The position numbers and the translations under genes are program-made. Below the pieces are notes generated by a model that saw only the letters and a list, made by a program, of their open reading frames with translations, was not told the origin of the DNA and made no database searches. Shown in pieces: positions 45,761 to 58,230 of a stretch of 64,000 nt of DNA. Source of the stretch: Polyodon spathula (Eukaryota > Chordata > Actinopteri > Acipenseriformes > Polyodontidae); assembly GCF_017654505.1 (NCBI RefSeq), contig NC_054540.1:42348554-42412553 (forward strand), written 5' to 3'. The first letter of the stretch is position 1. Every line of letters starts with the position of its first letter.

Positions 45761-47718
45761 GTTCCCTTTCAATTCGATGGCCACCAAAAACATTGTTATG
45801 GGATATACACCTGCCTATTGGTAGGTGTCACTGAGCTCTTTTTATCAAAGCTGCCGATAGGCCCCCTCCCCTCGACCCCGCCTACCGAGGGTACATAACC
45901 GTCATGCAGGGGAGGCTCACCCTCTTTTTGCTTCTCCAGATTGGTAAGGTAAGACCTCTCTGTGTTGCATTGAGCCCTTTTTCTTCTAAAAAGCGCTGCT
46001 TAAGCTATTGCTAGTGTCACGCTGCTTCTCTCTGTCTGTCTGTCTTAGTATGGCAAGTGTTATTGTTAAGAACCTTTGTGTGTTTTTCAACCTTTCTTAC
46101 TTGGGAGAGCGCTGTTACTCCATGGGGCTGCGCTTGCCTTGTCCTCGCTATTGAGTTAGCCCACCAAGCTCTCCCCCATCTGTACTATAATATCTGACTG
46201 TTTTTGTATTTATAAACTGTTTTGTATTACTGTGTTGTGAAAGCCAATCAATCCCACCGTGGCTTCGGCACTGTCTCCCTGTTGTATGCTACGCGCTGCT
46301 CAGGTGTGTGACCACGTGGTCAGGGTAGGCACCATGCACAGCTGCCCTGGTGTTTTTTAATACCACGGTGTGTAAGACTCAGTCCATGTTACTTTGGTAC
46401 CACGGTGCTCATTGACTCGTTTTACCGATACAGGCTAGCATACCGGTGCTGCACGGTATTCGGTGCAGGTGACGCGGTGCTTGGTGCAAGCGGTGCACGT
46501 TATACTTGGTGCTGCACGAGATCTCTGTACGCCTAAGTGGAAATGGTTTCAAGATTGGTGCTGTACTAACGGTCATGATCCAATCTCCTGTCCCATGCCT
46601 GTCATCTTGCATTTTCTGCAAGATCTGCTTGAAGCTGGTAGATCACCTTCCACACTGAAGGTACACCTAGCTGCTATCTCTGCTTGCCATGCCCCCATTG
46701 AGTCGGGGTCCCCGGGCTCACATTTTCTGGCTACTCAGTTTCTCCTAGTCGCTCTGCAATTGTGCTCTCCTAGGAGGGCTACTTTCCCCGAATGGAACCT
46801 TGAGATTGTACTGGAGGCTCTCACACAGGCCCTGTTTGAGCCTATATACTACTATGAGTTGAAGCACCTGTCCATGAAGACAGCCTTCCTCTTGGCTGTC
46901 ACCTCCGCCAAGTGGGTTAGTGAGCTGCAGGCGCTGTCTGTGCATAGTTCCTGCATGAGTATTTGGGATGATGGTAGCAGAGTGTCACTGCTTGCAAACC
47001 CTGCTTTTCTCCCCAAGGTGGTTACAGCCTTCCACATGAATCAGTCTGTGGAACTGGAGTCCTTTCATCCTCCACCGTTTGCTTCGGAGGAGGATAGGAA
47101 GTTGAACCTTCTCTGCCTGGTACAGGCATTGAGATGTTATGTGGATAGGACGAGAGCGCTGCGTCAGTCTGACCAGCTCTTCGTCTGCCATGGAACACGA
47201 ACCCTAGGACACCCTCTTTCACGGTGTCTCCATGGCTGGGCTACCCCGCATTCTTTTTCCAGGTTCTATCACCTGAATGTGATAGATCCCTCATTGGCCT
47301 CTGTGGGCACTAGGGTCCTTGACATTGCATGCTCGCACCACTGACCTTGGTCAGGCGGGGCTATGGCGTCCCTCATATGCTGCCGTTCTTTTCTCCCTCG
47401 TGACGGCTCTGGTACACGTTTTCCCATAAGGATGTTTTGGTGGCCATCTTTGAATTGAAAGGGAACGTTGGTTCCCTGAAAGAGAAGATGGCCACCAACA
47501 GTGAGGTCGTGTCGGTCGACATCACGGTTTACATCGCGAAAAGATAGTGAGCCTCCCCTGCATGACGATTATGAACCTTCGACAGGCGGGACCAAGGGGG
47601 TCACCAAGGGGAGGGGGCCTATCGGCAGCTTTGATAGAAAGAGCTCAGTGACACCTACCAATAGGCAGGAGTATATCCCATAACGATGTTTTGGTGGCCA
47701 TCTTCTCTTTCAGGGAAC
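45761..47718 (+). mobile_element. DIRS1-like deletion derivative, unit 3
   Basis: Same organisation. The left inverted repeat shares CTCGACCCCGCC with unit 4. The right end has an extra C after GGGAAC. Confidence 0.92.
46463..47344 (+). pseudogene. DIRS1-like tyrosine recombinase, unit 3 (defective)
   Basis: Open over 293 codons like unit 1, but codon 151 is TGG (46913-46915), giving SAKWVSEL. It shares YYYELKHL and VLDIACSHH with unit 4 and ALRQSDQLF with unit 1. The H-x-x-R box is absent. Non-functional as a recombinase. Confidence 0.9.
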
Positions 47719-48444
47719 CAGGTTTATGGTAGGTAAACTAACGTTTTCAGTGTTGACAGGTGAAACACCTTATATCTCTGTTTCGAGGAGTGTGGAGAGC
47801 TGTGCAGACCTACCTCGAATGTATCCAGAGTAGCGTGATCAATAGAAGTACCTGATTGTCTGGCATATGTGCTATAGAATGGAACTAGGCTGTGTATGGT
47901 CTTGAAACATTTGACTACTAAAATGAAAAGTGTTCATTCTTTGTACCCACAATCTCTGTCTGGACTCTCTATTTTGCCTTCTGGCCTAGATTAACATCAA
48001 ACCAGCTACATTTTTACAACAGGGTGGAAACTTCCTTTGTGGACCTGTTAGTTTAATTAGTTTACAGTCTGTGTGTAAGTCAAGTCAAACCCTGAAGCAA
48101 TTTGTATTTTCCTGGAAACGAATAATGTGGTTTCCAACTCTATTCTCAGTTGCATTCCAGTGGTTCTGTCAATCAAGTGTTACTATTCTAGTTAATCAGC
48201 TTCATCTTATCTTGAAATTTAAAATTCTAAGGTAAAACCAAGGTCTTTCTGCAGCTGGAACACTGGGAATCCTATTCATAGAACCTGAAGATTGATTGTC
48301 AAAAGTAATACTATAGACTTTTAAGTTATTGGATGAATGCTGAAATTCTTTGAGGGTTTTAAACTAACAGTTTCGGTGATTGTGTGTACCTCTAATTTAA
48401 AAGTCTTCCCTTCTTGATCTCCAGCAGATGCATGTGCACATAAA

Positions 48445-48609
48445 CGTGATTACAGAACATGTTCTAATTGGGCTCTGGCACATAAACGTGATTACAGAAC
48501 ATGTTCAAATTGGGTTCTGGCACATAAGCATGATTACAGAACATGTTCTAATTGGGTTCTGGCACAAAAGTGATTACAGAACATGTTCTAATTGGGCTCT
48601 GACACATGA
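48445..48609 (+). repeat. GAACATGTTC repeat block, unit 3
   Basis: Same four-unit block as at 39111. Confidence 0.9.
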
Positions 48610-49648
48610 AGTAGCTGATCGGAATGTCAGTTTCCTAATGTTGTTGAATCCAACTTAGGCACTTCACAACAGTTGTGGTCCCAAAAAATAGAATTTATTT
48701 TGCTAAAAAATAAAGATATATATTTAGATTTACTTTTCATTTTTAACAAGGCACCTTCATAAGCGCTCATACAGATTGACCAATCACCTGTTTGTACCTG
48801 GTTACTGAGCAACTACAGTACTGTGTGCTGAGAAACTGACACTGACAGCATCAGATGGGATGAGAGGAAAAAAATTCTCTCAAATTAGCAGTGGGAGATA
48901 ACCGTTTCAGCAAGTACAGTAGAATCTGCCAGAACTGACGGACGCTGAATCTACTAGGTTTAGATACAAATGAGAGCAAAAGAAAAACGAGGGAAACGCA
49001 GATCTTTTCAAGAAAGCTGGGAGACTTTGTATAAATTGATTTTATATTTTTAAAAGCTGCAATAACAGTTCTGCTTGTGAAGCATCCACACTATAATTTG
49101 ACAGAACAGGTGATTTATTTGCACTGTGCAGGACCTTATTTTCCCCCATTGGTGCTTGAGCTCCGCAGCACTCAAGGAATCACGTGCACCTATTATCAGT
49201 GATTTAAAGCCTGGTTTTATAGCAAACTGATTATCGCTCACAAAATTGTATTGGTATAAGAATCACTTAAAATATGCTAACGTTAAAGTAAACAACACCA
49301 AGCTACAGCGAGTCCCAAGCTTTAAATGTGTTACTGTTTATAGATAAGAACTCAACTTTATTATGAAAATATTGAAAATATGAAACAATTTAGTAAGTCA
49401 GGCAATGTCATGTGAGAGTAATCCTATGTACAGTACTCCACAAATTAAGTTTAGCTTTTCACTGGCATTATAGGGTAGGGTGGGGCAAGACTCCCCCTTA
49501 AGGAAGATTTGTCATAGCAATGTATTATTATGTATAACAGAGATGCAAGAGGTTACAGTAATAGTGGGAATAATTGTCTATCTTACTGTATAACATTTTA
49601 ATTGTCAGATGTTGGTCTCTTGTTGCAAATGACAAAACTTTTTTTTTT

Positions 49649-49685
<37 letters not shown>

Positions 49686-50454
49686 CCCCAGAAGTGGGCA
49701 TTTTGCCTTGTTCTGGGGCAAATGGCCCGTGTGTAGACGTATTGCCCCAGTCTTTGCTTTTAAGGTTAAGTTTGATTATTCAATTTATTTTTCATATCTC
49801 AAGGAATTATTTTGCATTCACACACATATGCACAAATTCATATAAAAAAAAAAATAATAATTGAATGCTAAAACACTTCTAAGGACAAGAGCAATAAGCA
49901 AACAATATAAAAAGAGCTGATGCCCAATTATGCTCGATTAATGCTTGGCTGATGACAAATCTATCTCGCACCCTGGACAACAAAAATAAAGGGGTGCATT
50001 TCTCATGTGCCCATTTCTGGCACTATTGGCACTGTAGCTAAACTTCCTGTGACTTATTGTTCGCAAAGTGTTCTGCACATATATTAGGCAAGGCCATGCC
50101 TGCTCTTCAGAATCTCTGCTTGTTTTCAGTGAAGCAGAATCTTCGAATCTCTGCTTGTTTTCAGTAAAGCACAATCTTCTTGCATTATTTAGAAGTATAA
50201 ATACAAACATTAATACAAGTCACAATACTCACACTTTTGAAGGTTTTTGTTTTATTTCTCTTTTTAAAAAAAAAAGGCCATTGTTCAATTATATGACGAG
50301 TTAAAAACTGCAGACTGCTGAATTAAAGGTACAACAATTCTGCTTCCCTTAAAATGTATGTGTTTAAATATATATAAATGTAGTTACAAATAAAAGAACA
50401 GATGGGAATCACAGTGCGCGCTGTGCCTCTATTGCAAAATAAGAATAAGTAGTA

Positions 50455-52406
50455 GTTCCCTTTCAATTCGATGGCCACCAAAACATTGTTATGGGATATA
50501 CGCCTGCCTATTGGTAGGTGTCACTGAGCTCTTTTTATCAAAGCTGCCGATAGGCCCCCTCCCCTCGACCCCGCCTACCGAGGGTACATAACCGTCATGC
50601 AGGGGAGGCTCACCCTCTTTTTGCTTCTCCAGATTGGTAAGGTAAGACCTCTCTGTGTTGCATTGAGCCCTTTTTCTTCTAAAAAGCGCTGCTTAAGCTA
50701 TTGCTAGTGTCACGCTGCTTCTCTCTGTCTGTCTGTCTTAGTATGGCAAGTGTTATTGTTAAGAACTGTGTGTTTTTCAACCTTTCTTACTTGGGAGAGC
50801 GCTGTTACTCCATGGGGCTGCGCTTGCCTTGTCCTCGCTATTGAGTTAGCCCACCAAGCTCTCCCCCATCTGTACTATAATATCTGACTGTTTTTGTATT
50901 TATAAACTGTTTTGTATTACTGTGTTGTGAAAGCCAATCAATCCCACCGTGGCTTCGGCACTGTCTCCCTGTTGTATGCTACGCGCTGCTCAGGTGTGTG
51001 ACCACGTGGTCAGGGTAGGCACCATGCACAGCTGCCCTGGTGTTTTTTAATACCACGGTGTGTAAGACTCAGTCCATGTTACTTTGGTACCACGGTGCTC
51101 ATTGACTCGTTTTACCGATACAGGCTAGCATACCGGTGCTGCACGGTATTCGGTGCAGGTGACGCGGTGCTTGGTGCAAGCGGTGCACGTTATACTTGGT
51201 GCTGCACGAGATCTCTGTACGCCTAAGTGGAAATGGTTTCAAGATTGGTGCTGTACTAACGGTCATGATCCAATCTCCTGTCCCATGCCTGTCATCTTGC
51301 ATTTTCTGCAAGATCTGCTTGAAGCTGGTAGATCACCTTCCACACTGAAGGTACACCTAGCTGCTATCTCTGCTTGCCATGCCCCCATTGAGTCGGGGTC
51401 CCCGGGCTCACATTTTCTGGCTACTCAGTTTCTCCTAGTCGCTCTGCAATTGTGCTCTCCTAGGAGGGCTACTTTCCCCGAATGGAACCTTGAGATTGTA
51501 CTGGAGGCTCTCACACAGGCCCTGTTTGAGCCTATATACTACTATGAGTTGAAGCACCTGTCCATGAAGACAGCCTTCCTCTTGGCTGTCACCTCCGCCA
51601 AGTGGGTTAGTGAGCTGCAGGCGCTGTCTGTGCATAGTTCCTGCATGAGTATTTGGGATGATGGTAGCAGAGTGTCACTGCTTGCAAACCCTGCTTTTCT
51701 CCCCAAGGTGGTTACAGCCTTCCACATGAATCAGTCTGTGGAACTGGAGTCCTTTCATCCTCCACCGTTTGCTTCGGAGGAGGATAGGAAGTTGAACCTT
51801 CTCTGCCTGGTACAGGCATTGAGATGTTATGTGGATAGGACGAGAGCGCTGCTTCAGTCGGACAAGCTCTTCGTCTGCCATGGAACACGAACCCTAGGAC
51901 ACCCTCTTTCACGGTGTCTCCATGGCTGGGCTACCCCGCATTCTTTTTCCAGGTTCTATCACCTGAATGTGATAGATCCCTCATTGGCCTCTGTGGGCAC
52001 TAGGGTCCTTGACATTGCATGCTCGCACCACTGACCTTGGTCAGGCAGGACTAAGCGTCCCTCATATGCTGCCGTTCTTTTCTCCCTCGTGACGGCTCTG
52101 GTACACGTTTCCCATAAGGATGTTTTGGTGGCCATCTTTGAATTGAAAGGGAACGTTGGTTCCCTGAAAGAGAAGATGGCCACCAACAGTGAGGTCGTGT
52201 CGGTCGACATCACGGTTTACATCGCGAAAAGATAGTGAGCCTCCCCTGCATGACGATTATGAACCTTCGACAGGCGGGACCAAGGGGGTCACCAAGGGGA
52301 GGGGGCCTATCGGCAACTTTGACAGAAAGAGCTCAGTGACACCTACCAATAGGCAGGAGTGTATCCCATAGCGATGTTTTGGTGGCCATCTTCTCTTTCA
52401 GGGAAC
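50455..52406 (+). mobile_element. DIRS1-like deletion derivative, unit 4
   Basis: Same organisation. Left half close to unit 3, right half close to unit 2. Confidence 0.92.
51153..52034 (+). pseudogene. DIRS1-like tyrosine recombinase, unit 4 (defective)
   Basis: Open over 293 codons; codon 151 is TGG (51603-51605). It reads ALLQSDKLF where unit 3 has ALRQSDQLF, and otherwise almost matches unit 3. No H-x-x-R box. Confidence 0.9.
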
Positions 52407-53131
52407 AGGTTTATGGTAGGTAAACTAACGTTTTCAGTGTTGACAGGTGAAACACCTTATATCTCTGTTTCGAGGAGTGTGGAGAGCTGTGCAGACCTAC
52501 CTCGAATGTATCCAGAGTAGCGTGATCAATAGAAGTACCTGATTGTCTGGCATATGTGCTATAGAATGGAACTAGGCTGTGTATGGTCTTGAAACATTTG
52601 ACTACTAAAATGAAAAGTGTTCATTCTTTGTACCCACAATCTCTGTCTGGACTCTCTATTTTGCCTTCTGGCCTAGATTAACATCAAACCAGCTACATTT
52701 TTACAACAGGGTGGAAACTTCCTTTGTGGACCTGTTAGTTTAATTAGTTTACAGTCTGTGTGTAAGTCAAGTCAAACCCTGAAGCAATTTGTATTTTCCT
52801 GGAAACGAATAATGTGGTTTCCAACTCTATTCTCAGTTGCATTCCAGTGGTTCTGTCAATCAAGTGTTACTATTCTAGTTAATCAGCTTCATCTTATCTT
52901 GAAATTTAAAATTCTAAGGTAAAACCAAGGTCTTTCTGCAGCTGGAACACTGGGAATCCTATTCATAGAACCTGAAGATTGATTGTCAAAAGTAATACTA
53001 TAGACTTTTAAGTTATTGGATGAATGCTGAAATTCTTTGAGGGTTTTAAACTAACAGTTTCGGTGATTGTGTGTACCTCTAATTTAAAAGTCTTCCCTTC
53101 TTGATCTCCAGCAGATGCATGTGCACATAAA

Positions 53132-53296
53132 CGTGATTACAGAACATGTTCTAATTGGGCTCTGGCACATAAACGTGATTACAGAACATGTTCAAATTGG
53201 GTTCTGGCACATAAGCATGATTACAGAACATGTTCTAATTGGGTTCTGGCACAAAAGTGATTACAGAACATGTTCTAATTGGGCTCTGACACATGA
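53132..53296 (+). repeat. GAACATGTTC repeat block, unit 4
   Basis: Same four-unit block as at 39111. Confidence 0.9.
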
Positions 53297-54063
53297 AGTA
53301 GCTGATCGGAATGTCAGTTTCCTAATGTTGTTGAATCCAACTTAGGCACTTCACAACAGTTGTGGTCCCAAAAAATAGAATTTATTTTGCTAAAAAATAA
53401 AGATATATATTTAGATTTACTTTTCATTTTTAACAAGGCACCTTCATAAGCGCTCATACAGATTGACCAATCACCTGTTTGTACCTGGTTACTGAGCAAC
53501 TACAGTACTGTGTGCTGAGAAACTGACACTGACAGCATCAGATGGGATGAGAGGAAAAAAATTCTCTCAAATTAGCAGTGGGAGATAACCGTTTCAGCAA
53601 GTACAGTAGAATCTGCCAGAACTGACGGACGCTGAATCTACTAGGTTTAGATACAAATGAGAGCAAAAGAAAAACGAGGGAAACGCAGATCTTTTCAAGA
53701 AAGCTGGGAGACTTTGTATAAATTGATTTTATATTTTTAAAAGCTGCAATAACAGTTCTGCTTGTGAAGCATCCACACTATAATTTGACAGAACAGGTGA
53801 TTTATTTGCACTGTGCAGGTCCTTATTTTCCCCCATTCGTGCTTGAGCTCCGCAGCACTCAAGGAATCACGTGTGCACCTATTATCAGTGATTTAAAGCC
53901 TGGTTTTATAGCAAACTGATTATCGCTCACAAAATTGTATTGGTATAAGAATCACTTAAAATATGCTAACGTTAAAGTAAACAACACCAAGCTACAGCGA
54001 GTCCCAAGCTTTAAATGTGTTACTGTTTATAGATAAGAACTCAACTTTATTATGAAAATATTG

Positions 54064-55655
54064 AAAATATGAAACAATTTAGTAACAGTCAGCAATGTCA
54101 TGTGAGAGTAATCCTATGTACAGTACTCCACAAATTAAGTTTAGCTTTTCACTGGCATTATAGGGTAGGGTGGGGCAAGACTCCCCCTTAAGGAAGATTT
54201 GTCATAGCAATGTATTATTATGTATAACAGAGATGCAAGAGGTTACAGTAATAGTGGGAATAATTGTCTATCTTACTGTATAACATTTTAATTGTCAGAT
54301 GTTGGTCTCTTGTTGCAAATGACAAAAACTTTTTTTTTTTTTTTTTTTTTTCCCCAGAAGTGGGCATTTTGCCTTGTTCTGGGGCAAATGGCCCGTGTGT
54401 AGACGTATTGCCCCAGTCTTTGCTTTTAAGGTTAAGTTTGATTATTCAATTTATTTTTCATATCTCAAGGAATTATTTTGCATTCACACACATATGCACA
54501 AATTCATATAAAAAAAAAAATAATAATTGAATGCTAAAACACTTCTAAGGACAAGAGCAATAAGCAAACAATATAAAAAGAGCTGATGCCCAATTATGCT
54601 CGATTAATGCTTGGCTGATGACAAATCTATCTCGCACCCTGGACAACAAAAATAAAGGGGTGCATTTCTCATGTGCCCATTTCTGGCACTATTGGCACTG
54701 TAGCTAAACTTCCTGTGACTTATTGTTCGCAAAGTGTTCTGCACATATATTAGGCAAGGCCATGCCTGCTCTTCAGAATCTCTGCTTGTTTTCAGTGAAG
54801 CAGAATCTTCGAATCTCTGCTTGTTTTCAGTAAAGCACAATCTTCTTGCATTATTTAGAAGTATAAATACAAACATTAATACAAGTCACAATACTCACAC
54901 TTTTGAAGGTTTTTGTTTTATTTCTCTTTTTAAAAAAAAAGGCCATTGTTCAATTATATGACGAGTTAAAAACTGCAGACTGCTGAATTAAAGGTACAAC
55001 AATTCTGCTTCCCTTAAAATGTATGTGTTTAAATATATATAAATGTAGTTACAAATAAAAGAACAGATGGGAATCACAGTGCGCGCTGTGCCTCTATTGC
55101 AAAATAAGAATAAGTAGTAGTTCCCTTTCAATTCGATGGCCACCAAAACATGGTTATGGTATATACGCGTGCCTATTGGTAGGTGTCACTGAGCTCTTTT
55201 TATCAAAGCTGCCGATAGGCCCCCTCCCCTCGATCCCCCGCCTACCGAGGGTACATAACCGTCATGCAGGGGAGCCTCACCCTCTTTTCGCTTCTCCAGA
55301 TTGGTAAGGTAAGACCTCTCTGTGTTGCATTGAGCCCTTTTTCTTCTAAAAAGCGCTGCTTAAGCTATTGCTAGTGTCACGCTGCTTCTCTCTGTCTGTC
55401 TGTCTTAGTATGGCAAGTGTTATTGTTAAGAACTGTGTGTTTTTCAACCTTTCTTACTTGGGAGAGCGCTGTTACTCCATGGGGCTGCGCTTGCCTTGTC
55501 CTCGCTATTGAGTTAGCCCACCAAGCTCTCCCCCATCTGTACTATAATATCTGACTGTTTTTGTATTTATAAACTGTTTTGTATTACTGTGTTGTGAAAG
55601 CCAATCAATCCCACCGTGGCTTCGGCACTGTCTCCCTGTTGTATGCTACGCGCTG
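54064..55655 (+). repeat. Macrosatellite unit 5, cut by the assembly gap
   Basis: It runs through the pre-DIRS part and the left end of the DIRS element (from 55120, with the variant CTCGATCCCCCGCC) up to CTACGCGCTG, where the Ns begin. Confidence 0.92.
55120..55655 (+). mobile_element. DIRS1-like element, left end only, unit 5
   Basis: Left inverted repeat and leader. The recombinase part falls in or beyond the gap. Confidence 0.88.
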
Positions 55656-56155
55656 NNNNNNNNNNNNNNNNNNNNNNNNNNNNNNNNNNNNNNNNNNNNN
55701 NNNNNNNNNNNNNNNNNNNNNNNNNNNNNNNNNNNNNNNNNNNNNNNNNNNNNNNNNNNNNNNNNNNNNNNNNNNNNNNNNNNNNNNNNNNNNNNNNNNN
55801 NNNNNNNNNNNNNNNNNNNNNNNNNNNNNNNNNNNNNNNNNNNNNNNNNNNNNNNNNNNNNNNNNNNNNNNNNNNNNNNNNNNNNNNNNNNNNNNNNNNN
55901 NNNNNNNNNNNNNNNNNNNNNNNNNNNNNNNNNNNNNNNNNNNNNNNNNNNNNNNNNNNNNNNNNNNNNNNNNNNNNNNNNNNNNNNNNNNNNNNNNNNN
56001 NNNNNNNNNNNNNNNNNNNNNNNNNNNNNNNNNNNNNNNNNNNNNNNNNNNNNNNNNNNNNNNNNNNNNNNNNNNNNNNNNNNNNNNNNNNNNNNNNNNN
56101 NNNNNNNNNNNNNNNNNNNNNNNNNNNNNNNNNNNNNNNNNNNNNNNNNNNNNNN
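55656..56155. other. Assembly gap, 500 N
   Basis: Exactly 500 unknown bases, probably a placeholder of arbitrary length. The gap falls inside DIRS sequence on both sides, so the join is not trustworthy in length or perhaps orientation. Confidence 0.99.
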
Positions 56156-57292
56156 GTAGCAGCATTGCAAAACTCATCCAAGGAGGCGCCATGAAAGAAA
56201 GCCCACGAAGTCGCTTGGCCCCTAGTAGAATAGGCCGTAATGTCCCCTGGCATGGGGGAGTCCGTCTGTTCATACGCCAAGCATATGGCATCTGCTGGCC
56301 AGTGCGCTAGACGTTGCTTCGATAGCGCTTGACCTCTAGAGCGGGACCAATAGCAGACAAACAGCTGGTTGGACTGTCTCCAAGACGCCGTCCTATCCAA
56401 ATAACAACGCAGAGCCCAAACCTGGGCATAGCATGTGCTGTCTACGGTCCTCCTCTGACTCGTGCGGGGGAGGTCTGAAAGTTTCCAAAACCACTGGTTG
56501 GTTAATATGGAATGATGATACCACCTTTGGCAAAAAGTGCTGGGCTTGTTCTAAATGATACCTGCAAGTCATTTACAGTGAAAGCCATGCATGTGTCATC
56601 GATGAACAGCGCATGAAGCTCACTTACTCTTCTGGCAGACATAACAGCTAATAAAAACACTACTTCAAGGGAAACAGGGCGCAGTTCTGCTGACGCCATG
56701 GGCTCAAATGGGGGACCTGTAAGGACCCGCAGCACCAGTTCCAGATCCCACTTAGGGACCATGCTTTTCATGGGAGGACGAAGCCTCCGAGCCCCTTTAA
56801 GAAATTGCACTGCCAGGAAATGTGCCCCAGGGGACACAGTGTCATTTATGTCGTGGCACACTGATATTGCTGCCAGGTAGACCTTCAGAGTGGATGTGGA
56901 TTTTCCTGCATCAAACAGGTGTTGTAAGAAAGTTAGGATTGTCTCAATAGGGCAGGTCACTTGATCGTGACCCTCAGGAATGCACCAGTCTTGGGAATAC
57001 TTTCCATTTATAAGAATACTGGGCTCTAGTGCTAGGCTCCCTAGCAGACTGTAGTGTCTCTACCGCTGCAACTGGCAAACCTCGTTTGAATAGACCGCTT
57101 CATTCAATGGCCAGACCCAGAGTTGGAGCTGGGCTGGGTTCGGGTGCCATAATAAGCCCCTCCGCTTGGCTCAGGAGGTCCTTGCGCAGCAGGAGCTGCC
57201 ACGGCTGATCCGGCAACATGTTGGAGAGGAGAGCAAACCAGTGGCGCCTCGGGCCGTTGATACCCCTTCGAGATTTTTTGCCCAACAAGATT
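56156..57292 (-). pseudogene. DIRS1-like tyrosine recombinase, reverse copy
   Basis: Read from 57292 down: the end of the upstream polymerase frame (QPWQLLLRKDLLSQAEG), the core-binding region (STSTLKVYLAAISVCHDI), box A MSARRVSELHAL with the catalytic Arg kept, then after one or two frameshifts (about 56520 and 56430) YLDRTASWRQSNQLFVCYW and AYSTRGQATSWAFFHGASLD. In the second box the His of HSTR is Tyr. The C-terminal Tyr region is lost in the gap. Unlike the array copies this one keeps the middle of the enzyme, so it comes from a different DIRS lineage or a fuller copy. A LINE cuts it at 57293. Confidence 0.88.
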
Positions 57293-57889
57293 CTCGGATA
57301 CATTGTGAAAATTGTTGAATTTAAATCAAGGGAAGTAAAAGTTAAAACTAAGCACTACTTGAATATTGTGTTCACCTCATCTGGAATATTGTGTTCAGTT
57401 CTGGTCAAATCGCTACAAAAAGGATATTGCTGCTCAAGAAAGAGTGCAAAGAAGATCGACCAGAATTATTCTGGGTTTAAAAGGCATGTCATATGCAGAC
57501 AGGCTAAAATAATTGAATCTTTTCAGTCTTGAACAAAGAAGACTACGCGGCGACCTAATTCAAGCATTCAAAATTCTAAAAGGTATTGACAGTGTCGACC
57601 CAAGGGACTTTTTCAGCCTGAAAAAAGAAACAAGGACCAGGGGTCACAAAAAATGGAGATTAGACAAATGGGCATTTAGAACAGAAAATAGGAGGCACTT
57701 TTTTACACAGAGAATCGTGAGGGTCTGGAATCAACTCCCCAGTAATGTTGTTGAAGCCGACACCCTGGGATCCTTCAAGAAGCTGCTTGATGAGATTCTG
57801 GGATCAATAAGCTACTAACAACCAAACGAGCAAGATGGGCCGAATGGCCTCCTCTCGTTTGTAAATTTTCTTATGTTCTTATGTTCTTA
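57293..57889 (+). mobile_element. 5'-truncated CR1/L2-like LINE (copy 4)
   Basis: It starts at a point equal to 63262 in the longer copy and runs through ILGLKGMSYADRLK, the C-terminal frame at 57513-57818 (LFSLEQRRLRGDLIQAFKIL, RVWNQLPSNVVEADTL) and the tail TTATGTTCTTATGTTCTTA. It is inserted into the reverse DIRS copy and its 3' end is complete. Confidence 0.9.
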
Positions 57890-57892
57890 CAG

Positions 57893-58230
57893 AAACTGAA
57901 CTGCTGAATTTATCCTGAAATTATGTGAATCACTACAATTTAACACAGGTGGAGGCCACTTAACTTGGTGTGTGATTTTGAAGGTGATTGGTTACACCTG
58001 AGCTAATTTATCCAACCAAGCTATTTCATTTTTTATTTATAATAAATTTTCTACAAAACTTTAGAATATTATTTTACCTACGGGATGTTGTGGGGTACGG
58101 TATTTGTTAAAACAAAAAAAAAAAATAAAAAATGCATTTAAAAAATCGTAAAATTAAGGTCCCGGGTATAAGGCAACAAAAGGTTATAATTTTGAAAGGG
58201 GGTGCAGACTTTCTATAGGCACTGTATACA
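57893..58230 (+). mobile_element. DNA transposon end, Tc1-like
   Basis: It ends TTTCTATAGGCACTGTA, the complement of CAGTGCCTATAGAAA seen at 33393. AT-rich interior without coding capacity. Confidence 0.5.

Larger units (their letters stand above)
44710..49374 (+). repeat. Macrosatellite unit 3
   Basis: Begins with the ACAGTCAGCAATG variant shared only with unit 5. Its right half carries unit-1-like variants (GGCAGCTTTGATAG, GGCGGGGCTATGGCG). Confidence 0.93.
49375..54063 (+). repeat. Macrosatellite unit 4
   Basis: The longest unit, because its T-run (about 49639-49685) has expanded to T10-G-T36. Confidence 0.93.
35371..55655 (+). repeat. Tandem macrosatellite, unit about 4.67 kb, four full copies and a part
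   Basis: The phrase AAAATATGAAACAATTTAGT recurs at 35371, 40041, 44710, 49375 and 54064, giving units of 4670, 4669, 4665 and 4689 bases before the assembly gap. All units run head to tail and are nearly identical over their full length, including a DIRS deletion derivative of about 1.96 kb and about 2.7 kb of other DNA. Copy-specific substitutions, small indels and different T-run lengths (18, 23, 17, 10+36 and 22) argue that the copies are real and not one copy pasted by the assembler. The array may continue through the gap. Confidence 0.95.

Noticed and set aside
55567..56400. Long open frames across the gap
   Set aside because: They are formed by the unknown bases.
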